From Candidatus Anaerobutyricum avicola (GTDB lineage Bacteria; Bacillota; Clostridia; Lachnospirales; Lachnospiraceae): a stretch of 64,000 bases of DNA. The notes under the pieces were generated by a model. The model saw only the letters and a list, made by a program, of their open reading frames with translations. It had not been told where the DNA came from and did no database searches. The stretch is taken from assembly GCA_019113845.1 (NCBI GenBank), contig DXGQ01000032.1:22834-86833 (forward strand), written 5' to 3'. The position numbers and the translations under genes are program-made. Shown in pieces: positions 8,796 through 16,714 of the stretch (positions within the stretch are counted from its first letter, which is position 1; each line of letters opens with the position of its first letter).

Positions 8796-10436
8796 TCAGG
8801 CAGTTTCCATTTCAGGTATAGCTTCTTCTCCATCCACAGGAAATTCCATCACAAATTTCAGTCCTTTTCCACCGATGCCTTCTTCCGCCCAGATGCGGCC
8901 GCCGTGTCCTTTCATGATCTCCCTTACGATAGAAAGCCCGAGCCCGCTCCCGTTGCCCGGATTCCGGCGGGCTTTATCTCCCCGGTAAAAGGTATCAAAT
9001 ATCTTATCCCTCTCTTCTTCCGGCACACCCGGTCCGTCGTCGGACAGCTCCAGACGGATCCATTTTTCATCTACGGTATAGAGGGCTGCCGTCACAACGG
9101 ATTTTGGTTTTTCTCTGTATTTGATCGTATTGTTGATCAGATTGCCGAGAATCCGCTTTAACTGCTGCCGGTCGCCCTGGATAAAGAGATTGTTCTTTTC
9201 CCAGACTGTTTTTACTAGGGAAAGACCATTGTTTTTAAATTCAATGCCATGCTCCTTAAAAAAGGAATCGACGAACTCACCAAAGTCAATCCGTTCCATG
9301 GAGTAATGATACTCTCCCCGGTCAAACCGGGAAAACAGGGAAAGATTATCGATCAGGTCCGCCAGATCCTCCGTTCGGATTTTGATGGCGTCATAGTAAC
9401 GGCGTTTTTTCTCCTCCGTGTTGGCAATGCCGTCTCTCAGCCCTTCCACATAGGCTTTGATGGATGTAAGAGGCGTGCGCAGATCATGGGAGATACCGGC
9501 GAGAAGCTGCTGTTTTGCTTCCTCATATTTTTCCCTTTCCTTCACGGAATTATCGAGATACTCGATCATCTCATCAAATTCCTGACAGGCCTTTCCCAGC
9601 TCATCCTTCTTTTTACTTCGGATGCGGTAAGAAAAATTGCCGTCCTGCACCTGCCGCACACCTTCCGACAACTGTTCCAGGGACTTGTTCATACCGCCGC
9701 TCAGCCAGCGGGTCAGGATAAATATGCTGATGGCGATAGCCACCGCGAGAGCTCCCACAAAAATCCCGAGGATTGAAATAAAATCCCGGATTACCTGGGA
9801 ATCTGAGGAATTGCTCACATAATCCTCGCAGAAAGCGAGGATACTCAGGGTGGTATTTTCCGCCGCATAGGAACGTTTTACTGCGGAGCTGCTCCCATCC
9901 GTGACTGCAAAGCTGGCAAGATTTTTGTACTCAGTTCCGGCAATGGCCGCGATCTTCTCCTCCGAACCTTCCGGCAGATTAGACGCGATGAGCTGATCGC
10001 CGTAATATATCTCATAATAGTATCCAATATTGCTCAATTCCCTTATCACTGTTCCAAAGGCGTTATTCTGCCGCCGGATTTCTTCTTCCAGCAGTGCCTC
10101 GCTGTCAACGCTCCCGCTCTGACCTTCGTCGTCTTCATCTTCGTCCCAGTCATCATCATCCCACTCGTCATCGTCCCACTCGTCGTCTTCGTCGGTATAA
10201 CCGGACGGATTATACACTTCTTCCACAGGCTGATAAGTCAGAATCTGATTTTGATAATTATATAGTATCGTCTGCACATTTAACAGACCGTTATCGTTAT
10301 TGTATAAAGCTTCCAGCCGGTTCAGCGTCCCGCTTCCGTGAAAAAAAAGTACGACGACACTGAAAAAACAAGCCACCACGATGGGGATTAAGATCATTAA
10401 GATGCTGGCCAGCGCTATTTTTTTACGTAAATTCAA
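8796..10436 (-). CDS. Sensor histidine kinase with Asp/Trp-rich extracellular loop
   Basis: A membrane kinase with one N-terminal helix, an outside domain of about 170 residues, a second helix, HAMP, HisKA (SHDLRTPLTSIKAYV) and HATPase (NLINNTIKY, DDGPGVPEE, GSGLGLSIV). Between roughly residues 85 and 120 the outside domain carries DEWDDDEWDDDDWDEDEDD, the same D/W composition as the tails of the two secreted proteins downstream. I prefer the TTG start at 10436, with a long GGGGGGGAG a few bases upstream, over the track start at 10493. Family knowledge supports autophosphorylation and transfer to the regulator at 7986-8696; the signal is unknown. Confidence 0.88.
   Translation of the reverse strand: MNLRKKIALASILMILIPIVVACFFSVVVLFFHGSGTLNRLEALYNNDNGLLNVQTILYNYQNQILTYQPVEEVYNPSGYTDEDDEWDDDEWDDDDWDEDEDDEGQSGSVDSEALLEEEIRRQNNAFGTVIRELSNIGYYYEIYYGDQLIASNLPEGSEEKIAAIAGTEYKNLASFAVTDGSSSAVKRSYAAENTTLSILAFCEDYVSNSSDSQVIRDFISILGIFVGALAVAIAISIFILTRWLSGGMNKSLEQLSEGVRQVQDGNFSYRIRSKKKDELGKACQEFDEMIEYLDNSVKEREKYEEAKQQLLAGISHDLRTPLTSIKAYVEGLRDGIANTEEKKRRYYDAIKIRTEDLADLIDNLSLFSRFDRGEYHYSMERIDFGEFVDSFFKEHGIEFKNNGLSLVKTVWEKNNLFIQGDRQQLKRILGNLINNTIKYREKPKSVVTAALYTVDEKWIRLELSDDGPGVPEEERDKIFDTFYRGDKARRNPGNGSGLGLSIVREIMKGHGGRIWAEEGIGGKGLKFVMEFPVDGEEAIPEMETA
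10107..10200 (-). repeat. Low-complexity D/W/E-coding tract in the sensor kinase
   Basis: This tract encodes the acidic loop. It shares the 15-mer cccagtcatcatcat with the tail repeats at 5680-5700, on the same strand. That could be common origin or simply the same codons for the same residues. Confidence 0.6.
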
Positions 10437-10512
10437 ACGGCTCCCCCCCTTTTTATAGTTATGTCCCTGCAATTTATTACACATTTTAAGCATTTAGGCA
10501 TTATTAGTTTAA

Positions 10513-10544
10513 ATTGTACCATGTATTTTTAAATAAAAAATAAA
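10513..10544 (-). promoter_or_regulatory. Candidate promoter of the kinase-regulator operon
   Basis: On the minus strand a TACAAT -10 (10513-10518) is preceded by TTTATTTTTTATTTAAAAAT (within 10523-10544), which also has TTTA half-sites 11 bp apart and would overlap the -35. This may mean autoregulation, but the A+T richness makes the box weak evidence. Confidence 0.35.
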
Positions 10545-10599
10545 TTTATCCTCAACTTTTATCGGTTTTTACGGGTCGCCGGCGCCGCGGCATAAAAAT

Positions 10600-10650
10600 G
10601 GCGGCGAGACGGGAACATTCTTTAAAGAACATTTTTCCCGCGTCGCCGCC
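10600..10650 (-). terminator. Intrinsic terminator after the Fe-S aldo/keto reductase
   Basis: GGCGGCGAGACGGGAA pairs with TTCCCGCGTCGCCGCC with one mismatch, and ATTTTTATG follows on the minus strand, 20 bases after the stop at 10671. Confidence 0.8.
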
Positions 10651-10670
10651 GTTTATTTTTGTTTTATATA

Positions 10671-11819
10671 TTATTTTCCGAATATCTTCGCTGCTTCCGC
10701 CATATTTTCCATGATCGGTACCTCGAACGGACAACGGGTCTCACATCCGCCGCAGCGGATGCATTCTCCTGCATGATGCGGAAGGACTTCGTAGTGCTCC
10801 CGCACCGTCTCCGGCACTTCTCCCTGTGCCTTCGCCAAATTGAGAAATTTGGTGACGGAGGCCACGTCGATCTTCTCCGGACACGGAGCGCAATGACTGC
10901 AGTACATACAGTGTCCCTTCCAGCTGATATTCGGAAAGGAAGCCAGCGCCATCGCATAATCTTTCTCTTCTTCCGGTGCGTCTTCATAGGCAAGACTCTC
11001 ATGAAGCTGCTCCACGGTACGCGCGCCGGCAAGCACCGTCGCCACCGCCGGCCGTGTCAGCGCGTAATGCAGGCACTGCGGTACGGTCAGAGCTTTTGCC
11101 GCCGGTGAGAGCGTCTCATCCAGCAGATCTCCTCCGCCGAAAGCCTTCATGACGGTGATTCCCACACCCATCTCCTGACAGATTTCGTACAGTCTTTGTC
11201 TCTCCGGATCCATATTAATCAGATGACGGGCATAGTTTTCCTCCCGCCACAAATCTTCCACGTCTTCTGTGGACGGCTGCAGATCATAGCACGGATTGAC
11301 GCTGAACATAAGAACCTCTATCTCCCCGCTGCAAACGGCGGCCAGAGCCACCTGCGCGTTATGACTGCTCAGACCGATATGATGAATGACTCCTTTCGCT
11401 TTTAATTCCCGCGCATACTCCATCACAGGACCATTTACAATCTCTTCCCAGTCTTTCATGGAATCCACATAATGAATCATTCCCACATCAATATAGTCTG
11501 TCTGCAGAAGAGAAAGCATTTCCTCAAAACCATTTTTCACTTCCTCCATGTTCCGGCTTCTTTTATACTGCCCGTCCTTCCAGATGGAACAAAGATGCGA
11601 CTGGATGATGAACTTCTCCCGTCTTCCCTTTAACGCCTGTCCTACGCTGGCGCGTACTTCCGGATTCGATGTATACAAGTCAAAGTAGTTGATGCCGTTC
11701 TTCTCAGCTATATCAAAAAACAGCTGCGTATTTTTACAGTCATTTTCTGCAAAACCCTCACAGCCCATGGCGATTTCGCTTACTTTTAATCCTGTTCTGC
11801 CAAGATTACGATACTGCAC
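10671..11819 (-). CDS. Aldo/keto reductase with C-terminal 4Fe-4S domain
   Basis: 382 residues. The aldo/keto reductase barrel covers about 1-270 (LGRTGLKVSEIAMGCEGF, the tyrosine-containing NYFDLYTSNPEVRASVG and the lysine region FIIQSHL). The C-terminal 100 residues bind iron-sulfur clusters (HCMYCSHCAPCP and CIRCGGCETRCPF). This fusion is common in anaerobic Firmicutes; substrates are generally unknown. The start at 11819 is GTG, with GAAGGG 8 bases upstream. It seems monocistronic, with its own terminator. A decayed relative lies at 45949-46508. Confidence 0.9.
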   Translation of the reverse strand: MQYRNLGRTGLKVSEIAMGCEGFAENDCKNTQLFFDIAEKNGINYFDLYTSNPEVRASVGQALKGRREKFIIQSHLCSIWKDGQYKRSRNMEEVKNGFEEMLSLLQTDYIDVGMIHYVDSMKDWEEIVNGPVMEYARELKAKGVIHHIGLSSHNAQVALAAVCSGEIEVLMFSVNPCYDLQPSTEDVEDLWREENYARHLINMDPERQRLYEICQEMGVGITVMKAFGGGDLLDETLSPAAKALTVPQCLHYALTRPAVATVLAGARTVEQLHESLAYEDAPEEEKDYAMALASFPNISWKGHCMYCSHCAPCPEKIDVASVTKFLNLAKAQGEVPETVREHYEVLPHHAGECIRCGGCETRCPFEVPIMENMAEAAKIFGK

Positions 11820-11960
11820 CCTGATCCCTTCTTTCTATAATTATTTCTTTTATCATACTACACCGACCGGGACCGGACCGTCAAATGCTTCTTTTCTATT
11901 TATTAAAATAGTTGACAGACATTTCTCTTTACATGACAAAGTCCGCCGCCGACTTTCCTT

Positions 11961-14078
11961 TTATCGGCCGAGATATACGTCAAGTACTTCTTTATCTTTC
12001 TGTACCACATAGCCGCTGCCGCCCAGTCCTTTTACATTTTCCACCATGCTGACCAGAAGAATCGGTTTTTCCAGATTTTTTTCTGTGGTAAAGACGGAGA
12101 ACCAGCCGATCTCCGTGCCGTCGGTATCGTCTTTGGAATCTTTCAGCTCGGCAGTACCTGTCTTTCCCGCCAGGGCGGCCGAAACACTGTGGGCGGCGTA
12201 CCCGGTCCCGTCCGGATGGTTGACCACACCGGAAAGACCTTCCATAATCTGATCCACCGCCTCTTCGGAGAACGCCTGCGGCAGCCAGATGTCTGCCTGC
12301 GATTTCTCTCCCAGGCTCAGGCGGGGTGCCAGCACATTTCCATCGTTCAGAAAGGCGGTGTAGAGTGCCGCCAGGTGCAGGGGATTCATGAGAATCTGTC
12401 CCTGTCCGTAGCCGCTGTCGGCCAGCTGAATCTCGTTTTCGATGGCATCTGTGTTGGAATATTGGGACTTCGCCATGAGAATCTCAAAAGGGAGCTGTTT
12501 ACCAAATCCCAGACGGTCCAGATTCTCGGTCAGGCGGTCCGCGCCGATACGCAGAGCCAGCTTCGCAAAGTAAATGTTGTCGGAATAGATGAGGGCGTTT
12601 TTGAGATTCGCCGGGTAGCCTGAATGAAGGGTCGTCACCTCGTACGCTCCCCAGGATTCGTCCTTCTGCCAGGAAAGTCCCTCATTGCCAAAGTCCTCTC
12701 CGGCGTCAAGTACGCCGGTATCAAGCCCGATGGCCGCCGTCACCGGCTTAAAGGAGGAACCCGGACACCAGACCTGCCGGAACCGGTTATAAAGCGGGCG
12801 GCTCTCGTCCTCATTGAGTCCGGTCCACTGCTCCTCCGACATTCCAGAAATAAAGTCATTGTTATCATAGGAGGGCGTGCTGACAAGGGCGAGCACCTCG
12901 CCGGTATAAGGGTTCATCGCCACAGAGCAGCCCGGGTCTTCCCGGAACTGTTCGTATAACTGCTCCTGCAGGGAGGCGTCGATGGTGAGAGTTATATCTT
13001 GTCCGTCTTCTTTTTCCACGGAGGCTATCGTCTCCGCAATCTCGCCGTTCTCATCCACTATCGTGATCTCACAGCCGTCCTGCCCTTTCAGTTCTTTTTC
13101 GTACAGGCTTTCCATGCCGCTGCGCCCGATGACGCTGCCGGCGCTGTAACCTTCACCTGCATGTTCTTCCAGATCTTCCGCCGTCACCTCCTGCACATAG
13201 CCGACCAGATGCGCGGCCGCCTCCGCCAGCGGATAGGTCCGGACCGTGATATCCGAGAGCATGACGCCGGGGATATTTAATAATTCTTTCTGGCGCTCCT
13301 GTTCTTTAAACGCCTCCCCGGCAGTCTCTCCTTCCATCAGCGCCCGCTGCTGTACTTTGGGGATCGTGGACACGGGAACAAAGGAATCATCCTGTACCCA
13401 GGCAGCCGACAGCTTATTTTCAATGGTCTCCGCGTCTGTGCCCAGAAGCTCCGCAATCTGTTCGAGCGACTTTTCTCTGTCCTCCAGCTTGCCCGGAACG
13501 ATTCCCACAGAGACTGCCGTTCCCTCTCCAGCCAGCATTCGGCCGTTCCGGTCGAGAATCTTTCCCCTGTCCGCATCATCGACAGACACCTGTACCTTGT
13601 CGGTGGAACGGAGCGAAGGGTAGATCAGGTCGTGATTCCAGCGAAGCCGGCAGGCGTCTCCGTCTTTTACGAACACTGCCGTGTTGGCAAATGTGACGGC
13701 TCCTGCCACGGTGTCAAATGACATATCATAGGATACGGAAACCTCCCCGTGTTTTACCTTTCCCACCTTCACATTACTGATTTTTATTTTATCAGTTTCC
13801 ATCCCCTCATAAATGCGGGAATTTCTCTCGATGAAGTCTCCACGGCTGATGCTGCCTGAGTCAGCCGCCTCCGTCATGTCGTACATTTCTTTGTATTCCT
13901 GTTTCTCAATATGCGCCATATACTCCCGCAAGCACTCCTCCGCCTGCACCCGGAAACGAATCCGGCTGCCCTGAAGCGTCCAGGCAGCGGCGCCGGCCGC
14001 CGCCAGCAGGAGAAGAAGCAGTATGACGAGTCCTGCCCGCCTTTTTCCCTTGCGCATACCTCTTTTCTGCCTTTTCAT
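11961..14078 (-). CDS. MecA/PBP2a-type class B penicillin-binding protein
   Basis: 705 residues: a basic N-terminus and one membrane helix (residues 17-33), an NTF2-like MecA_N domain (about 40-155, ending in the KISNVKVGKVKHGEVSVSYD region), a PBP dimerisation domain (about 165-340) and a transpeptidase domain. Catalytic motifs are visible: SSFK in CPGSSFKPVTA, SDN in LIYSDNIYFAK, and KTG in LAGKTGTAEL. MecA_N is the hallmark of low-affinity PBPs such as S. aureus PBP2a. The gene is divergent from blaI-blaR1 across shared operator DNA, mirroring the mecA-mecR1-mecI layout. Inducible beta-lactam tolerance is a reasonable inference, but affinity cannot be read from sequence. Confidence 0.9.
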   Translation of the reverse strand: MKRQKRGMRKGKRRAGLVILLLLLLAAAGAAAWTLQGSRIRFRVQAEECLREYMAHIEKQEYKEMYDMTEAADSGSISRGDFIERNSRIYEGMETDKIKISNVKVGKVKHGEVSVSYDMSFDTVAGAVTFANTAVFVKDGDACRLRWNHDLIYPSLRSTDKVQVSVDDADRGKILDRNGRMLAGEGTAVSVGIVPGKLEDREKSLEQIAELLGTDAETIENKLSAAWVQDDSFVPVSTIPKVQQRALMEGETAGEAFKEQERQKELLNIPGVMLSDITVRTYPLAEAAAHLVGYVQEVTAEDLEEHAGEGYSAGSVIGRSGMESLYEKELKGQDGCEITIVDENGEIAETIASVEKEDGQDITLTIDASLQEQLYEQFREDPGCSVAMNPYTGEVLALVSTPSYDNNDFISGMSEEQWTGLNEDESRPLYNRFRQVWCPGSSFKPVTAAIGLDTGVLDAGEDFGNEGLSWQKDESWGAYEVTTLHSGYPANLKNALIYSDNIYFAKLALRIGADRLTENLDRLGFGKQLPFEILMAKSQYSNTDAIENEIQLADSGYGQGQILMNPLHLAALYTAFLNDGNVLAPRLSLGEKSQADIWLPQAFSEEAVDQIMEGLSGVVNHPDGTGYAAHSVSAALAGKTGTAELKDSKDDTDGTEIGWFSVFTTEKNLEKPILLVSMVENVKGLGGSGYVVQKDKEVLDVYLGR

Positions 14079-14121
14079 TTTTCGCCCTCCTTTTTCTTTG
14101 CAGAATTGTCTTTGTTAAATC

Positions 14122-14170
14122 TTACATATGTAATATTTAATATTATGCGCCACAGGTTTCTATTTGTCAA
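14122..14170 (-). promoter_or_regulatory. Promoter and BlaI-type operator of the MecA-like PBP gene
   Basis: On the minus strand TTGACA (14165-14170), a 17-base spacer and CATAAT (14142-14147) form a near-consensus sigma-A promoter. The perfect palindrome TTACATATGTAA (14122-14133) covers the predicted transcription start. BlaI/MecI operators have TACA-N2-TGTA cores, so repression by the divergent BlaI is strongly suggested. Confidence 0.8.
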
Positions 14171-14193
14171 TTGTTTCAATTATTTTCTCTTGA

Positions 14194-14249
14194 TTGACCT
14201 TTTCCTCTCCCTGTCGTATAATAACCTTAGTTTTTCCTACATAAGTAAG
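14194..14249 (+). promoter_or_regulatory. Promoter and operator of blaI-blaR1
   Basis: TTGACC (14194-14199), a 17-base spacer and TATAAT (14217-14222) form the plus-strand promoter. CTACATAAGTAAG (14237-14249), an imperfect TACA-N2-TGTA-type site, lies just after the predicted start. This fits autoregulation of the repressor, with a weaker operator than at the PBP gene. Confidence 0.75.
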
Positions 14250-14278
14250 AATAAGTGAAAAAACAGGAGGATTCGACT

Positions 14279-14668
14279 ATGGGGCAATTACCGCAGATAT
14301 CTGAGGCGGAATACGAAATCATGAAAATTCTCTGGGAAGAATATCCCCTCAGCACCAACGAGATCTGTGAGCGGGCGCAGCAAACGCACAGCTGGAATCA
14401 GAAGACCATTCACACACTGCTGTCCAGGCTCAACAACAAGCGGGTGATCTCCTATGAGAAGCGGGGACGTATGTACTATTATTTTCCGATCATCTCCCAG
14501 AATAAGTATCTGGAACAGGAGAATCACCATTTTCTTGACCGGTTCTATGACGGAAAGGCGGCGCCGATGCTCTCCGCCCTTTTGTCCAACGAGACGCTTA
14601 CTGATTCTGATCTGCAGGAAATGTACGACATGATTCAGTCAAAAATAAAGGGGGATGATGGCGAATGA
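14279..14668 (+). CDS. blaI: BlaI/MecI-family repressor
   Basis: About 129 residues, the normal size. The N-terminal winged helix (PQISEAEYEIMKILWE, SWNQKTIHTLLSRLNNK, GRMYYYFP) is typical of BlaI/MecI; the C-terminal third is the dimerisation and cleavage region. The ATG at 14279 is chosen over the track start at 14255 because AGGAGG lies 7 bases upstream and the homology starts there. It overlaps blaR1 by 4 bases (ATGA). In the family the repressor dimer blocks transcription until it is cleaved after BlaR1/MecR1 signalling. TACA-N2-TGTA-like sites occur at four promoters in this window. Confidence 0.93.
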   Translation: MGQLPQISEAEYEIMKILWEEYPLSTNEICERAQQTHSWNQKTIHTLLSRLNNKRVISYEKRGRMYYYFPIISQNKYLEQENHHFLDRFYDGKAAPMLSALLSNETLTDSDLQEMYDMIQSKIKGDDGE

Positions 14669-16554
14669 TCTCACCGGTTCATTTTCTGATGTGCAATGTG
14701 CTTCTCAGCATGTTTCTGGGAATCGTACTGCTCGTCCGCAAAATCAGCAGCCGGCATCTGACGATCCCTGTACGCTACCGTCTGTGGCATCTGTTTACCG
14801 CGGCTTTATTTCTGCCGTTTCTGCCATGGCGGCAGCTCTCTCCTCAGGAGTTTCTCTTTTGGATACAGGATCTGCTGACCCAGGACACCACAGCTTCGGC
14901 GGTCACTCACACAGCGGAGAATGCTGTGCAGAGCAGCTCTTCCGGCACCGTGATCCGGGATTTTTCCACGGCGGTGACTGCTTCCGGCATATCGCTCTCC
15001 CGGATACTCGGCATTATCTGGATCGTCGGTATGACAGCCGTGACGCTCTATTTTGCCGTCACTTTGCTGAGCATCCATAAAATAAAACGGAACGCATTTC
15101 TTGTCACCGCGGAATCGGAGCCGGACCTGTACCGGCAGTTTTCCTCCTGCGTCCGCGAACTGTCTCTCCGGCAGGACGTGAAGCTTTATGCTTCCTGCGA
15201 CATTCAGAATCCTGTGTCCTGCGGATGGCTGAGACCGACGATTATCATCCCTCAGGATCTGGATATCGTGTCCTCGGCAGAAGAACTCCGTTTCATTTTT
15301 CTTCACGAACTGCAGCACTGCAAACATAAGGACGCCCTCCTTAATCTGCTGGTCTGCGTACTGGAAACTCTGTACTGGTTCAATCCGCTCATCTGGTATG
15401 GGTTTTACCAGTTCCGAAAGGACCGGGAGATTGCCTGTGACCACGCTGTCCTCCGTCTGATAGGCGGCGGGGAGCGGATGCGCTACGGCCTCACTATCCT
15501 GCAGTTCGCGCAGCACGCCAAAAGCGGTGTCTTTGCCTCCCCGCTTTCCGGTATCAGCAGCAGCGCCGCCACCACCAAACAGCGTATCACGGAGATCGCG
15601 GAATACCGGCCGGTCACTGCCCTGCAGCGGCTCAAAAGCGCAGGCATCTTTCTTTTAATCTTCCTGCTTCTTCTTGGCACAAGCCCTCTTTTGTCCGCCT
15701 ACGCTTCCGGTTCCCCGGTCTTTCATCTGGCAGAGGGAGCATGGAAGGAAGCCGATGTGGCTGAGAGTTTCGACGGCCGGGACGGCTCCTTTGTGCTGTA
15801 CGACATGGAAACCGACGAGTATTACATTTACAACAAAGAAAAAAGCGAGAAGAGAATCTCTCCCGCTTCCACCTTTAAAATATACAGCGGCCTTTTCGCT
15901 CTGGAGAAAGGACTCATCACCCCGGAATCCTCCACACAGCAGTGGGACGGCTCCGCGCAGCCTTTCTCTGCGTGGATGCAGGACCAGACTCTCACATCCG
16001 CCATGCAGGATTCCGTCAACTGGTATTTCCAGAATCTTGACAGACAGATGGGGCTTGCCTCCCTCGCTTCCGATTACAGTCGGATCGGCTACGGCAACTG
16101 CGATCTGAGCAGCGGCGTCGAGAGCTATTGGTCAGATTCTCTTGCCATATCGCCTCTGGAACAGGTACGGCTTTTGTCCGGCCTGCTTCGCAACCAGTGG
16201 GATTTCGCCCCGGAAAATGTACAGGCCATCAAAAATGCATTGCTTTTATCCGAAGATTCCGTATCCGGCGGCAGACTGTACGGAAAGACCGGAACGATCG
16301 GAAGCAGCGGTGAAACTTCCTCAGGAAGCAGCAAAACCACAGGCAACGGCACTTCTGCGGGCAGTGATAAAACCGCCAATGGCATTTCCGCCGATGGCAG
16401 CGGCCAGCAGATGGGCTGGCTTGTGGGCTTCCTGGAAACCAGCGAGACTACCTACTGTTTCGCCGTCAATCTGCAGGGCGAGGGATGTGACGGCAGCACC
16501 GCCGCCGATGTGGCGCTGCAATCTCTGACAACGATGTTGTCCCAGACAGAGTAG
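14665..16554 (+). CDS. blaR1: BlaR1/MecR1-type beta-lactam sensor-transducer
   Basis: 629 residues. The N-terminal half has membrane helices and an M56 zinc metalloprotease domain with HELQH (near residue 214) and the downstream DREIACDHAV. From about residue 355 a class D beta-lactamase-like sensor domain lies outside the membrane, with STFK (near 393) as the acylation site and YGKTGTIG as the KTG motif. A Gly/Ser-rich insert (SSGETSSGSSKTTGNG) follows the KTG. In the family, acylation of the serine activates the protease and leads to removal of the BlaI repressor. It is translationally coupled to blaI and followed by a terminator. Confidence 0.93.
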   Translation: MISPVHFLMCNVLLSMFLGIVLLVRKISSRHLTIPVRYRLWHLFTAALFLPFLPWRQLSPQEFLFWIQDLLTQDTTASAVTHTAENAVQSSSSGTVIRDFSTAVTASGISLSRILGIIWIVGMTAVTLYFAVTLLSIHKIKRNAFLVTAESEPDLYRQFSSCVRELSLRQDVKLYASCDIQNPVSCGWLRPTIIIPQDLDIVSSAEELRFIFLHELQHCKHKDALLNLLVCVLETLYWFNPLIWYGFYQFRKDREIACDHAVLRLIGGGERMRYGLTILQFAQHAKSGVFASPLSGISSSAATTKQRITEIAEYRPVTALQRLKSAGIFLLIFLLLLGTSPLLSAYASGSPVFHLAEGAWKEADVAESFDGRDGSFVLYDMETDEYYIYNKEKSEKRISPASTFKIYSGLFALEKGLITPESSTQQWDGSAQPFSAWMQDQTLTSAMQDSVNWYFQNLDRQMGLASLASDYSRIGYGNCDLSSGVESYWSDSLAISPLEQVRLLSGLLRNQWDFAPENVQAIKNALLLSEDSVSGGRLYGKTGTIGSSGETSSGSSKTTGNGTSAGSDKTANGISADGSGQQMGWLVGFLETSETTYCFAVNLQGEGCDGSTAADVALQSLTTMLSQTE

Positions 16555-16607
16555 AGAGGACGAAAGATCCTCACGCTCAGTATTGCATACCTGTAAACAT
16601 AATTTCA

Positions 16608-16640
16608 TCCCGGACAAAGTGATTCGTCCGGGACTTTTTT
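16608..16640 (+). terminator. Intrinsic terminator of blaI-blaR1
   Basis: TCCCGGAC-N10-GTCCGGGA is followed by CTTTTTTG, 50 bases after the blaR1 stop. Confidence 0.9.
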
Positions 16641-16714
16641 GTTTCGCAGGAACAGGATTTTTTCTTATTTATTTTTCACTCTTCATTTTCGCTGTGGAAG
16701 TATGAAAAGCTCTT

